Below, piece by piece: positions 25,317 to 32,908 of a stretch of 64,000 nucleotides of DNA. A program made the position numbers and the translations under genes. The notes below the pieces were generated by a model. That model searched no databases, had not been told where the DNA came from, and worked only from the letters and a program-made list of their open reading frames with translations. The stretch's first letter is position 1; each line of letters opens with the position of its first letter. Source of the stretch: JABMRF01 sp964434235 (GTDB lineage: Bacteria; Patescibacteriota; Patescibacteriia; UBA11705; JABHMO01); contig CAYSUN010000001.1 in NCBI GenBank assembly GCA_964434235.1, positions 33,977-97,976 on the forward strand, given 5' to 3'.

Positions 25317-25730
25317 ATGAAAATGCGTATTGAGGATGCAATTGTAGCATTTGTTGAGGCAGTTCTGCCTCGTAGTAGCGTGGGGAAGGTTCTGCATGTT
25401 TGTCTGAACTTGACCTACGAGCATGTGCTCGGGGAAGAGTACACTGTGAAGCAACTTGTTCCTGATGAAGGTTCGGAGTGGGACGTTGAGGAAAGGTATT
25501 CTGATGAGTTGAGGTCTAGGACAATTGGTGATAAACAAGAGTGGTTAGTTGATATGCCAGTCAGTGCGGGTTTCGGGTTGGCTGGTTCTGGCATCAAGGT
25601 TTTGGATGGAAATATTCCGTACCTTGATCGTCATGATGAGATGGCTTGGCAGTACGAACTTCAGTTCGTGCCCTTGTCAGTTACAGCACAATTTCGACAG
25701 CTCAAGCGGTCGAAGATCAAGTCAGCCTAG
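25317..25730 (+). CDS. Hypothetical protein, 137 aa, first gene of a repeat-junction operon
   Basis: Soluble protein of unknown family, mixing a helical N-terminus (RIEDAIVAFVEAVLP) with beta-like segments (LRSRTIGDKQEWLVDMPV, YELQFVPLSVTAQF). The ATG has a strong AAAAGGAG site. The stop codon TAG is embedded in the perfect palindrome GTCAGCCTAGGCTGAC (25721-25736), followed at once by GAAGGAGG and the next start. The C-terminus is KSA, as in the next gene. G+C content is higher than in the flanking housekeeping genes, suggesting separate origin or selection for expression. Confidence 0.7.
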   Translation: MKMRIEDAIVAFVEAVLPRSSVGKVLHVCLNLTYEHVLGEEYTVKQLVPDEGSEWDVEERYSDELRSRTIGDKQEWLVDMPVSAGFGLAGSGIKVLDGNIPYLDRHDEMAWQYELQFVPLSVTAQFRQLKRSKIKSA

Positions 25731-25749
25731 GCTGACGAAGGAGGCAAGA
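25721..25749 (+). promoter_or_regulatory. Intercistronic junction: palindrome over the stop codon plus SD
   Basis: Palindrome GTCAGCCTAGGCTGAC (25721-25736) contains the upstream TAG; GAAGGAGG and ATG follow. The same arrangement, one base shorter, occurs at 26162-26189. It could couple translation of the two genes. Confidence 0.8.
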
Positions 25750-26171
25750 TGTTTGCTTTTTTGACGTTCCTCATTACATTGGTTCTGCACCATTTCGTTA
25801 TAAGGTATTGGGGTTGGGCAGAGATGGGGGATGTCTGGGTGTATGTGGCTTCTCTCGTTTCCTTCTTGGCCATGGTTGGACTGGCTATTGGGGTTGAGCT
25901 GATGAAGAGGGATTTAGCTGTGGTCGGAGCCTTTGGTAAGAAGATCCTTTCCGGATTCTTTGAGCTTGTCACAGCTGGAGTATTTCTCGCAATTCTGTTT
26001 GTACCCTTTTCCGTATGTCTTTTCCTGGCTGTAAAAGAAACAGGAACTATGACGGTCGGGATGTTTCTACTGGACTATTTGGGGTCAGGAGTTGTCTTCG
26101 TTGGTTCTGTTTTTGCAGGGAGGTTTTTTAGAGCCTTTTTCAAGAAGTTATACAACAGCAAGTCAGCCTAG
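25749..26171 (+). CDS. Hypothetical four-helix membrane protein, 140 aa
   Basis: Four membrane helices (about 2-18, 29-50, 70-92, 103-125) with a basic C-terminal end (RFFRAFFKKLYNSKSA). No known family. Start chosen at ATG 25749, which is 6 bases after GGAGG. Like the preceding protein it ends in KSA, because the same palindromic junction encodes the tail. Codon use is richer in G+C than the window average. Pairing of a soluble and a small membrane protein in one operon could mean a membrane complex, but no toxin or transporter signature is visible. Confidence 0.7.
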   Translation: MFAFLTFLITLVLHHFVIRYWGWAEMGDVWVYVASLVSFLAMVGLAIGVELMKRDLAVVGAFGKKILSGFFELVTAGVFLAILFVPFSVCLFLAVKETGTMTVGMFLLDYLGSGVVFVGSVFAGRFFRAFFKKLYNSKSA

Positions 26172-26203
26172 CTGACGAAGGAGGACGGATGATGAAGATT
26201 TAA
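26162..26203 (+). other. Second copy of the junction, leading into a 4-codon reading frame
   Basis: GTCAGCCTAGCTGAC (26162-26176) carries the stop of the membrane protein gene, followed by GAAGGAGG and ATG ATG AAG ATT TAA (26189-26203). A strong ribosome site thus serves a frame of only four codons. It may be the remains of a third gene or a translation-coupling device. Confidence 0.6.
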
Positions 26204-26220
26204 GCTTACATGAAAAATCA

Positions 26221-26258
26221 CCCCGTCACCACCATGTGGTCGACGGGGTTTTGTTTTT
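26221..26258 (+). terminator. Terminator of the operon at 25317
   Basis: CCCCGTC and GACGGGG enclose an inner ACCAC/GTGGT stem; TTTTGTTTTT follows. Strong intrinsic terminator. Confidence 0.92.
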
Positions 26259-26270
26259 AAATAAAAGAAG

Positions 26271-26330
26271 ATGAATCCTAGACCAGAAATTCAAAAGATT
26301 ATCAGCGAAGTTCAAGCAAATCATACTTAG
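26271..26330 (+). CDS. Possible small ORF, 19 aa
   Basis: ATG at 26271 opens MNPRPEIQKIISEVQANHT and ends at TAG. A weak AAAGAAG site precedes it, and it lies between two strong terminators, so it would need its own promoter, which I cannot see. It could equally be the start of a lost gene. Confidence 0.3.
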   Translation: MNPRPEIQKIISEVQANHT

Positions 26331-26340
26331 TGAACATAAA

Positions 26341-26373
26341 GTCCACCACTGCCAAGTAGTTGGTGGATTTTTT
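26341..26373 (+). terminator. Intrinsic terminator
   Basis: TCCACCA and TGGTGGA form a 7-bp stem with a 12-base loop, followed by seven T. Confidence 0.8.
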
Positions 26374-26430
26374 TGTGTATTTTGAGTATAATATTGAAGA
26401 ATTATATGTTTTGTAAATTAATATTTTATT

Positions 26431-27312
26431 ATGATTGGTATTTTTGACAGTGGGCTTGGCGGTCTGACAGTTCTAAAAGAAATTCGAAAGGTTTTGCCTG
26501 CGTATGATTACATGTATCTTGGTGATACTTTACATTTACCTTATGGCAATAGAAGTGATGAGGCTATTTTTGAATTAAGTCGCCGAGCTTGTGATTATTT
26601 GTTTTCGCAAGGTTGTAAATTAATTATAATTGCTTGTAATACTGCCAGTGCCAAGGCTTTACGAAAACTTCAGCAAGAGTATTTGCCGGCCGTTAATTTG
26701 CAGATTTCTCCACTACTCCTTCGACAAGCTCAGGATTCGGTCGAAATGACAAATAAGAATATACTTGGTGTAGTACGGCCAGTGGCGGAAAAAATTGCGA
26801 AACTCGGATATGAAAAAATCGGTATGATTGGAACAAAGGGAACTGTTAATTCAAATATTTATGTGCTAGAATTAAAAGAGCAAATGATTAAAGAACAAAG
26901 GAGTAGCGAGGCTGAATTTAAGATTAGTGTAGAACAACAAGCCACTCCACTTTTGGTACCATTGATTGAAGAGGGTTGGCTTAATGAACCAGAAACAGAA
27001 TCTATTTTATCAAAATATTTAAAACCCTTGCAGGAAAAAGGTGTGCAATGTTTAATTTTGGGTTGTACACATTATCCACTTTTAATTAAAAAAATAAAAA
27101 AAATTCTTGGGCCGAGTTGTTATGTACCCAATCCAAGTGAAATAGTAGCGGAATCTTTGAAAGATTATTTGATTAAACATTCTGAACTTGAAAAAAAATT
27201 ACCAAAAAATGGGCGTGTTAGTTATTTTGTAACTGATTTGAATGATAATTTTCGTCAAGTGGCTGAGGCTTTATTCGGTGAGAAAATTAAGATAACCAAA
27301 GTAAAATATTAA
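26431..27312 (+). CDS. murI: Glutamate racemase with an in-frame palindromic insert
   Basis: The 293-residue protein has GIFDSGLGGLTVL (start), YLGDTLHLPYG, ACNTASA with the first catalytic Cys and LGCTHYPLL with the second, all diagnostic of MurI, which makes D-glutamate for peptidoglycan. Between VNLQ and ILGVVRP, where other MurI proteins are continuous, residues about 93-110 (SPLLLRQAQDSVEMTNKN) are extra. They are encoded by a TTCGAC/GTCGAA hairpin element (26720-26745). The insert lies in a surface-type loop, and both catalytic Cys are intact, so the enzyme is probably active. No Shine-Dalgarno site. Confidence 0.93.
   Translation: MIGIFDSGLGGLTVLKEIRKVLPAYDYMYLGDTLHLPYGNRSDEAIFELSRRACDYLFSQGCKLIIIACNTASAKALRKLQQEYLPAVNLQISPLLLRQAQDSVEMTNKNILGVVRPVAEKIAKLGYEKIGMIGTKGTVNSNIYVLELKEQMIKEQRSSEAEFKISVEQQATPLLVPLIEEGWLNEPETESILSKYLKPLQEKGVQCLILGCTHYPLLIKKIKKILGPSCYVPNPSEIVAESLKDYLIKHSELEKKLPKNGRVSYFVTDLNDNFRQVAEALFGEKIKITKVKY
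26709..26762 (+). repeat. Palindromic element inside murI
   Basis: TTCGAC (26720-26725) and GTCGAA (26740-26745) bound AAGCTCAGGATTCG. The CTTCGACAAGCTCAGG-type word is, from memory, a dispersed repeat in many bacterial genomes. Reading frame is kept, adding about 18 residues. Confidence 0.7.
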
Positions 27313-27444
27313 GAATAATTTTGCTTTAAACTTTTATATAATTAAAATTCTAAACATTTAAATAAAAATCATAAAAATAAAACTATAAAACTTCCAGCAC
27401 TTTATAATTTGAATCGATAAAATGTCGGAATAAAAATTAGATCT

Positions 27445-28608
27445 ATGCTTACATTAATTATTTTTTTAGCGATTTTAGGTGTAATGGTATTTTTTCATGA
27501 ACTTGGTCATTTTTGGGTTGCCCGAAAATTTGGTGTAAAAACTGATGAGTTTGGTTTTGGTTTTCCACCAAGAATTTGTGGTTGGAGAAAAATTAAAGGT
27601 AAAAGAAAGTTTTTTTGGGGGAATGAAGATGCTGAAAAAATAGAATCAGAAGACACAATATATTCTTTGAATTGGATTCCAATAGGCGGATTTGTAAAAA
27701 TAAAAGGTGAAGATGGTGAAGCTAAAAAAGAGCCTGATAGTTTTGGTAGTAAAAAAGTTTGGCAAAGAATCGCAATTTTGAGTGCTGGAGTTACTATGAA
27801 TCTTCTTTTGGCTTTAGTTTGTTTGATTATTGCTTTTATGATTGGCGCACCTCAGGTTGTTGATCAAGATTTAGCTTCTGCTAAAGTTGAGAATCCTAAA
27901 ATTCAAATAATGAGTGTTTTGCAAGGTTCACCTGCGGAAAATGTGGGAATTCAAATGGGTGATGTTGTTTTATCTATTAATGATCAAACTTTTACAGAAG
28001 TTGTGCCTTTGCAAAATTTTATTAATGAAAATGAAGAGCAGGAACTGTTTTTTAAAGTTCAAAGACTTGATGAAGAAAAAGAGTTTACAGTTCAAGCTGA
28101 AATGCTTGCACAAATGCAGGAAGTGGGCGTGGGCATTGGTTTAGCGAAAACTGGGATAGTTTCTTATCCTTGGTATAAATCAATTTGGCTTGGTTTCATG
28201 GCAACTGTATCTATGTTTGTGCAAATAATAGTTGCTTTTTATACTTTGATAAAAAATTCAATTATTGGACAACCTTTGGGAGTTGATTTGGCTGGACCGA
28301 TTGGCATTGCTGTTATGACTGGCCAAGTGGCGCGTATGGGGTTTGTTTATATTTTACAGTTTGCAGCTTTGTTATCATTGAATTTAGCTATAATTAACTT
28401 TTTACCGTTCCCAGCCCTTGATGGCGGACGAGTATTATTTTTAATCATTGAGAAAATTAGAGGCAAGGCAGTTAATCAGAAAGTTGAACAAATAGTTCAC
28501 GCTTCAGGCTTTGCTTTGTTAATGTTTTTAGTGATAATAGTAACGGGTAAAGATTTATTTAGATTTAAGGATTTCTTCATTAATTTATGGCAGACCATAT
28601 TTTCATAA
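27445..28608 (+). CDS. rseP: Site-2 intramembrane metalloprotease RseP (M50)
   Basis: The 387-residue protein has HELGH (18-22) in its first membrane helix, a PDZ domain (about 150-215, IMSVLQGSPAENVGIQMGD), and the second metal motif FLPFPALDGGR (D326) between the last helices. RseP cuts membrane-bound anti-sigma factors and leftover signal peptides within the membrane. No anti-sigma gene is adjacent. The gene that follows begins within or just after its 3' end. Start ATG 27445 without a Shine-Dalgarno site. Confidence 0.93.
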   Translation: MLTLIIFLAILGVMVFFHELGHFWVARKFGVKTDEFGFGFPPRICGWRKIKGKRKFFWGNEDAEKIESEDTIYSLNWIPIGGFVKIKGEDGEAKKEPDSFGSKKVWQRIAILSAGVTMNLLLALVCLIIAFMIGAPQVVDQDLASAKVENPKIQIMSVLQGSPAENVGIQMGDVVLSINDQTFTEVVPLQNFINENEEQELFFKVQRLDEEKEFTVQAEMLAQMQEVGVGIGLAKTGIVSYPWYKSIWLGFMATVSMFVQIIVAFYTLIKNSIIGQPLGVDLAGPIGIAVMTGQVARMGFVYILQFAALLSLNLAIINFLPFPALDGGRVLFLIIEKIRGKAVNQKVEQIVHASGFALLMFLVIIVTGKDLFRFKDFFINLWQTIFS

Positions 28609-28622
28609 ATCAAGCAGAGATA

Positions 28623-29645
28623 ATGCCAACGAATAGAGATTCTTCGCTAGACGACGAGAACTCTAGATTTATCGAATCTGAAAATTTAGAGCAAATTGCT
28701 AGTCTTGCTTTAGAAAAAAGGATTAAGTTAGATAATTTTTTTGATTTATCAAAATATCCAATTATTGAGAACGATTTTTTGCACAAGAAAAAAGATTTAT
28801 ATCAAATTGAGGATACTGATATTGTTATTCAAAGAGCTGAATTGAAAGCTCAGTTAGTCGAGATAAAAAGACGCTTACTTGAAGATTCAGATTTGAACTT
28901 GTCTGAAAAACAAAAATTAGAAGCAGAAAAAGAAAGCTTTCAAAAAAAAGTTTCTAATTTACAAGTTCAATCGACTGGTACAATGCAAGGTTATGCAGAA
29001 TTAGCCACAAGAAAAAAAAATCGATTAAGAACGAATTGGGTTAATTATGTGTTGGGAGAGGTTCAGATTATTGCAGATATTTTCTCTAAAGAAAACATAG
29101 CTGGACAATATCACTTTGAGGATTTGCAGGCTGTTGTTTTAGCTTTTAAAGCTAAGATGGATGAATATTTAGTTCGTGAAGCCCAACTTAAAAGCGCTTT
29201 GACTGGTTTGCAAGAAATCGACCAAACAAAAGCAAAACAAGACTTGGCTTTGTTGGAATCCGAACTTAAAAATGTTTATTCAGCTAAAAAAGATTTTATT
29301 TTGCAGGGTATGAATTCTTTGCATTTTGTAGCTACTCAAATGTTGGAAGTTTTGCGAAATGATATCGAGCAAGGTGAAATAAGAAGAAAGTTTACTTCAG
29401 GAAATCTTAATTTAGATAGTGTGTTTGACATTATAAATAATCATGAACCGCAAGCAATTATCGAACAAGTAAGGGCCATGCTTTTAGCAGATTATGATAA
29501 TGCGAATTGGCGGAAATTTATAAATATATATTTAAATAGCTTAGATTTAAGTGATTCTACGGCTGTACAAAAAAAAATAAATTCTTTATTAAACATTTTA
29601 ACTGTGGTAACTTATGCCGATGAAAAAAAACAAAAAGCGAATTAA
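28623..29645 (+). CDS. Hypothetical helical/coiled-coil protein
   Basis: About 340 residues, charged and almost wholly helical, with coiled-coil stretches (about 65-130: AELKAQLVEIKRRLLEDS, KLEAEKESFQKKVSNLQ). No membrane segment or known domain. An in-frame ATG at 28587 would overlap rseP by 22 bases; I prefer ATG 28623, 15 bases past the rseP stop, though neither has an SD site. It overlaps the next gene by 32 bases and probably forms one operon with rseP and the two membrane genes that follow. Function unknown. Confidence 0.65.
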   Translation: MPTNRDSSLDDENSRFIESENLEQIASLALEKRIKLDNFFDLSKYPIIENDFLHKKKDLYQIEDTDIVIQRAELKAQLVEIKRRLLEDSDLNLSEKQKLEAEKESFQKKVSNLQVQSTGTMQGYAELATRKKNRLRTNWVNYVLGEVQIIADIFSKENIAGQYHFEDLQAVVLAFKAKMDEYLVREAQLKSALTGLQEIDQTKAKQDLALLESELKNVYSAKKDFILQGMNSLHFVATQMLEVLRNDIEQGEIRRKFTSGNLNLDSVFDIINNHEPQAIIEQVRAMLLADYDNANWRKFINIYLNSLDLSDSTAVQKKINSLLNILTVVTYADEKKQKAN

Positions 29646-30366
29646 GTTTAATCTAATTGGAATAATTTTAGTGTTCCTTTTAGCAGTTTTTGTTTTTGTT
29701 TTGCTTTTTGTTAGTTACATGTATCAAGATTTAAAAAGTGTTCAGCAAGGAGTTTTTAATTTAACGGAGGAAGTTAAAATTACCAATGACAAAATTGATC
29801 AATTTTCAATTACAGATGAACAAACAGCTCAAAAATCATTAAAGTTTACTGAAGCAACTAAAAAGTGGGATATTTATCAAAATAGTGAATACAAATTCCA
29901 ATTTAAAAATCCGTTACCTTGGGGTAGCTTTAGCTTGTTAGCTAGTTATAATGAAGGAGATCATGAACCGTCTTCAGTCCAAGGTTTATTTGCTGGTGCT
30001 AGTAAATCTGAAGCCTTGAGCTTAGTTTTGATTGATTATGATAAGTTTCAAGGTGTTAATTATGCAAGTCATGAAGTAGAGCAATATTTAGTACAAAGCA
30101 GTTTAGGTGAATGTAATATAGAAATTTTTGCCGCTTTAAAAAAATTGAATTTAGGCGAAATTCGTAATTGTTTTGTGCGAGAAAATATTTTAAATCAAAA
30201 ATACCTTGTATATCGTTATTACAAAGATTACGATGTGTTTGGCGCAGCTAAAAATAATTTGGTTATGGTTTATCCTCGTGAAAATTTTTATGTTTATAGT
30301 TTCTTGAAAGATGATGTTTCAGCTGAAGTGGATTATTTTATCCAGAGTTTAGTTTTCATGCATTAA
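29614..30366 (+). CDS. Hypothetical single-pass membrane protein, 250 aa
   Basis: A basic start (KKNKKRIK) and one membrane helix (about 13-35) anchor an extracytoplasmic domain of about 200 residues. A short coiled coil (about 35-70) leads into a mixed domain (KWDIYQNSEYKFQFKNPLPWG) that resembles the PsbP/lipoprotein-like ligand folds seen in small bacterial surface proteins. The match is by pattern only. The gene overlaps the preceding one by 32 bases. The next gene encodes a protein of the same plan, so the two may be distant paralogues. Confidence 0.65.
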   Translation: MPMKKNKKRIKFNLIGIILVFLLAVFVFVLLFVSYMYQDLKSVQQGVFNLTEEVKITNDKIDQFSITDEQTAQKSLKFTEATKKWDIYQNSEYKFQFKNPLPWGSFSLLASYNEGDHEPSSVQGLFAGASKSEALSLVLIDYDKFQGVNYASHEVEQYLVQSSLGECNIEIFAALKKLNLGEIRNCFVRENILNQKYLVYRYYKDYDVFGAAKNNLVMVYPRENFYVYSFLKDDVSAEVDYFIQSLVFMH

Positions 30367-30400
30367 AAAAAATGGTACAATGATTTTGCATAAAAACTAA

Positions 30401-30466
30401 TTACGAATCAGCTACTAATCTACAAATTACAAATTACGAATCAGCTACTAATCTACAAATTTACGG
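30401..30466 (+). repeat. Two tandem 33-bp repeats, ACGAAT family
   Basis: The unit TTACGAATCAGCTACTAATC plus CTACAAATTAC-type sequence occurs twice with a period of 33 bases. It lies in the gap 30367-30522, which ends in AAATTTAAAATAAAAAATA-type low-complexity DNA. Confidence 0.75.
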
Positions 30467-30522
30467 ATTGAAAATTTAAAATAAAAAATACAAATTTAAA
30501 ATAAAAAATAAAAATTGCAAAT

Positions 30523-31269
30523 ATGCCAGTAAAAAAGAGGGGAAGTTCTTTGTCTGAAAAAAAAGACAAACCAAAAACAAAAAAAGAATCAGTTTTAACT
30601 AGTGATCAGATTCGGATAAGACTATTAAAAACTGAAGTTCATTATTCCAAAGGTTTAGCCATTAGTATCACAGTTTTAATTTTCTGTGTGTTTATTGCTT
30701 TTGGGGTTTTATTTAGTGCTATGTATTTGGAAACGAGAGCATCTCGAGTAATGTTCCAAGAAGCTCTAAAAGATGTTTTACCTGCAGGGTTTAACATTGA
30801 TTCTGAATATAATGTAACGGCAGATAATGTTGATGAAGAAGTTTACGATGAAGATATTGTTTATGATGATGTTGAAGAAAATTTAACTTTGTCTGGGGTA
30901 AATATGGACTTTGAAACTTGGCTAAGTTTTTCTAAATATGGAGTTCTAGTGTATTTTCCAAACTCTTGGACTTATTTTGATCGACCATTTGAAAAACAAA
31001 TACATTTTTTTGCTGATGGTTTAGTCCGGGCTGATAATTCAACTGAAATTGGTGATTTAGTTGTTTCTTTTGCTGATGAAAATAACTATAAAGAGTTAAC
31101 GGCTAAATTAGTTTCTGTGGCTGGTAAAATTGGTTTTCGTTATGATCTTGGAGATAGTCAAGAAATCATCATTGCTAATAACGATAAATACATTGAAATT
31201 TCTTATACCAATGAGTTAGAACAAGAAGTAGTTGAACAAATATTAGAAAATTTTCAAATTATTGAATAA
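30523..31269 (+). CDS. Hypothetical single-pass membrane protein, 248 aa
   Basis: A Lys-rich cytoplasmic tail (1-45), one helix (about 46-68, ISITVLIFCVFIAFGVLF) and an extracytoplasmic domain. The middle is strongly acidic (DEEVYDEDIVYDDVEEN), then comes a domain with FETWLSFSKYGVLVYFPNSW, similar in plan to NPLPWG in the preceding protein. No enzyme motif. Probably a surface or envelope protein. Terminated by the hairpin at 31290. Confidence 0.65.
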   Translation: MPVKKRGSSLSEKKDKPKTKKESVLTSDQIRIRLLKTEVHYSKGLAISITVLIFCVFIAFGVLFSAMYLETRASRVMFQEALKDVLPAGFNIDSEYNVTADNVDEEVYDEDIVYDDVEENLTLSGVNMDFETWLSFSKYGVLVYFPNSWTYFDRPFEKQIHFFADGLVRADNSTEIGDLVVSFADENNYKELTAKLVSVAGKIGFRYDLGDSQEIIIANNDKYIEISYTNELEQEVVEQILENFQIIE

Positions 31270-31289
31270 TAAATAAAATTATCCACTAA

Positions 31290-31313
31290 AGGGGCTGTAA
31301 AAGCCTCTTTTTT
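31290..31313 (+). terminator. Intrinsic terminator
   Basis: AGGGGCT and AGCCTCT form a 7-bp stem followed by TTTTTTATT, 20 bases after the stop. Confidence 0.8.
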
Positions 31314-31335
31314 ATTAGTTGAAAATGATTAAATT

Positions 31336-31344
31336 TGCTATAAT
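31336..31344 (+). promoter_or_regulatory. Extended -10 promoter of gap
   Basis: TGC followed by TATAAT (31339-31344), with no -35 at the right distance. It gives a leader of about 70 bases for the gene at 31424. Confidence 0.55.
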
Positions 31345-31423
31345 ATTAATGATAAATATAATGTTATAAAGTGAACAAAGATAACGCTCAAAGTTTTTTT
31401 GTTTTACTAATTTAAAAAAAATT

Positions 31424-32416
31424 ATGATTAAAATTGCAATCAATGGCTTTGGCCGAGTTGGTCGAGCAGCTTTTAAAATCGCTTTAACAAAAAAGAATCT
31501 TCAGGTTGTGGCCATTAATGATCTTGGTGAAATAAATAATTTAGCTTATCTTTTGCAATATGATTCTGCTCATGGTCAATTTGATAAAAAGGTTTCTGTA
31601 AAAGGAAATGATTTAGTGGTAAACGGGAAAAAATATCCAGTTTCTGCAATTGCTGAACCAAACAAATTACCATGGAAAAAATATAAAGTTGATGTGGCTT
31701 TGGAATGTACTGGCGTTTTTAAACAAAAGAGTGATATTGCCAAGCATCTAAAAGCTGGTGCGAAAAATGTTATTCTCTCAGCTCCAGCCAAGGATGATGC
31801 AGTTAAAACTGTTGTCAGAAGTATTAATGATCATGATGTGAAAAAAGAAAATATTGTGGCTAATGCATCATGTACAACAAACTGTGTGTCGCCAGTTATG
31901 GCTGTTTTGGAATCTGCTTTTGGCGTAGAAAAAGCTTTGTTAACAACTGTCCACGCAGTAACTTCAAGTCAAAGAACAGTTGATCTTGCTGATAAAGGTG
32001 ATTGGCGTCGTGGTCGTTCAATTTTAGGTAATGTTATACCCACAACAACAGGAGCAGCTATTGCTACGGGCAAAGTTTTGCCAAGTTTAGTTGGTAAATT
32101 TGATGGTATGTCAATTCGAGTTCCAGTTATTACTGGCTCGTTGATTGATGTTGTGGCTTTGCTAAAAAAAGATGTTACAGAAGAACAAGTAAATAAAGCT
32201 TTTATTAAATATTCGAAAATGCCACAATATAAAGGAATTTTAGAAATTGCTTCCAGTGAATTAGTTTCTTCTGATATTATCGGCAATCCAGCAAGTGCAA
32301 TTGTTGATTTGAAATTTACCAAGGTTGTGGCTGGTAATTTGGTTAAAGTTTTGGCTTGGTATGATAATGAGTGGGGATATGCTAATCGTTTAGTTGAAAT
32401 GGCAACTAAGGTGTAA
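31424..32416 (+). CDS. gap: Glyceraldehyde-3-phosphate dehydrogenase
   Basis: The 330-residue protein has the NAD-binding start INGFGRVGR, the active-site NASCTTNCVSPV with catalytic Cys, the TVHAVTSSQRTVD segment (T-x-H) and the C-terminal AWYDNEWGYANR, all typical of type I GAPDH. It converts glyceraldehyde 3-phosphate to 1,3-bisphosphoglycerate in glycolysis. It stands alone, with neither pgk nor tpi beside it. No Shine-Dalgarno site. Confidence 0.96.
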   Translation: MIKIAINGFGRVGRAAFKIALTKKNLQVVAINDLGEINNLAYLLQYDSAHGQFDKKVSVKGNDLVVNGKKYPVSAIAEPNKLPWKKYKVDVALECTGVFKQKSDIAKHLKAGAKNVILSAPAKDDAVKTVVRSINDHDVKKENIVANASCTTNCVSPVMAVLESAFGVEKALLTTVHAVTSSQRTVDLADKGDWRRGRSILGNVIPTTTGAAIATGKVLPSLVGKFDGMSIRVPVITGSLIDVVALLKKDVTEEQVNKAFIKYSKMPQYKGILEIASSELVSSDIIGNPASAIVDLKFTKVVAGNLVKVLAWYDNEWGYANRLVEMATKV

Positions 32417-32419
32417 GTG

Positions 32420-32513
32420 GAAAATAAGGAAAAACAAGTAACAAGGGGAAACAAGAAGCAAGGGAAAAAAAGGAACAGGAAAACAAAGAACAAGAAAAAA
32501 TAAATAACAAGGA
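32420..32513 (+). repeat. Low-complexity AACAAG/GGAAA region
   Basis: Nearly all A and G, built from AACAAG, GGGAAA and AGGAAC words. It fills the gap between gap and the four-helix-bundle gene and matches the word family at 21425. Confidence 0.55.
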
Positions 32514-32515
32514 AT

Positions 32516-32866
32516 ATGCAGACATATGATTTAACTGAAAGAATGTTTAGGTTTGCCAGAGATATTCGTTGTTTAGTAAATTCCTTACCAAAAAAGACCA
32601 CAAATTTTGAAGATGGACGTCAAGTTGTTCGATCTTCTGGCTCTGTTGGCGCGAATTATATAGAAGCGTCAGAACCATTGGGATTCAAAGATGAATTGCA
32701 CAAGCTGAAAATTTCAAGGAAAGAAGTTAAAGAGACGATTTATTGGTTGAAGTTGATTATGTCTCAAAATAATATTGAATTACTGACGGATATTTCTAAG
32801 CTAATTGATGAAGCAACGCAAATATTAAAAATTTTATCAACTATTATTAAAAAGTTACAAGACTAA
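32516..32866 (+). CDS. Four-helix bundle protein (23S rRNA intervening-sequence type)
   Basis: The 116-residue protein carries the family signature RSSGSVGANYIEASE after an N-terminal helix (LTERMFRFARDI) and has four predicted helices. Such proteins were first found inside 23S rRNA intervening sequences, but free-standing copies are common in Patescibacteria and Bacteroidetes; no rRNA is present here. The molecular role is unknown. The gene sits directly after low-complexity DNA and 42 bases before pilD. Confidence 0.85.
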   Translation: MQTYDLTERMFRFARDIRCLVNSLPKKTTNFEDGRQVVRSSGSVGANYIEASEPLGFKDELHKLKISRKEVKETIYWLKLIMSQNNIELLTDISKLIDEATQILKILSTIIKKLQD

Positions 32867-32908
32867 TTTTTTTGAATCTTGGTACTTAATTATTGTTGCT
32901 TATAGATT

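Noticed and set aside
25317..26171. The two-gene operon as a toxin-antitoxin pair
   Set aside because: Sizes would fit, but neither protein shows a known toxin, antitoxin or DNA-binding motif, and the second has four membrane helices.
30401..30466. Tandem 33-bp repeats as a CRISPR array
   Set aside because: Only two units with no spacers between them, and no cas genes in the window; they belong to the low-complexity ACGAAT family.
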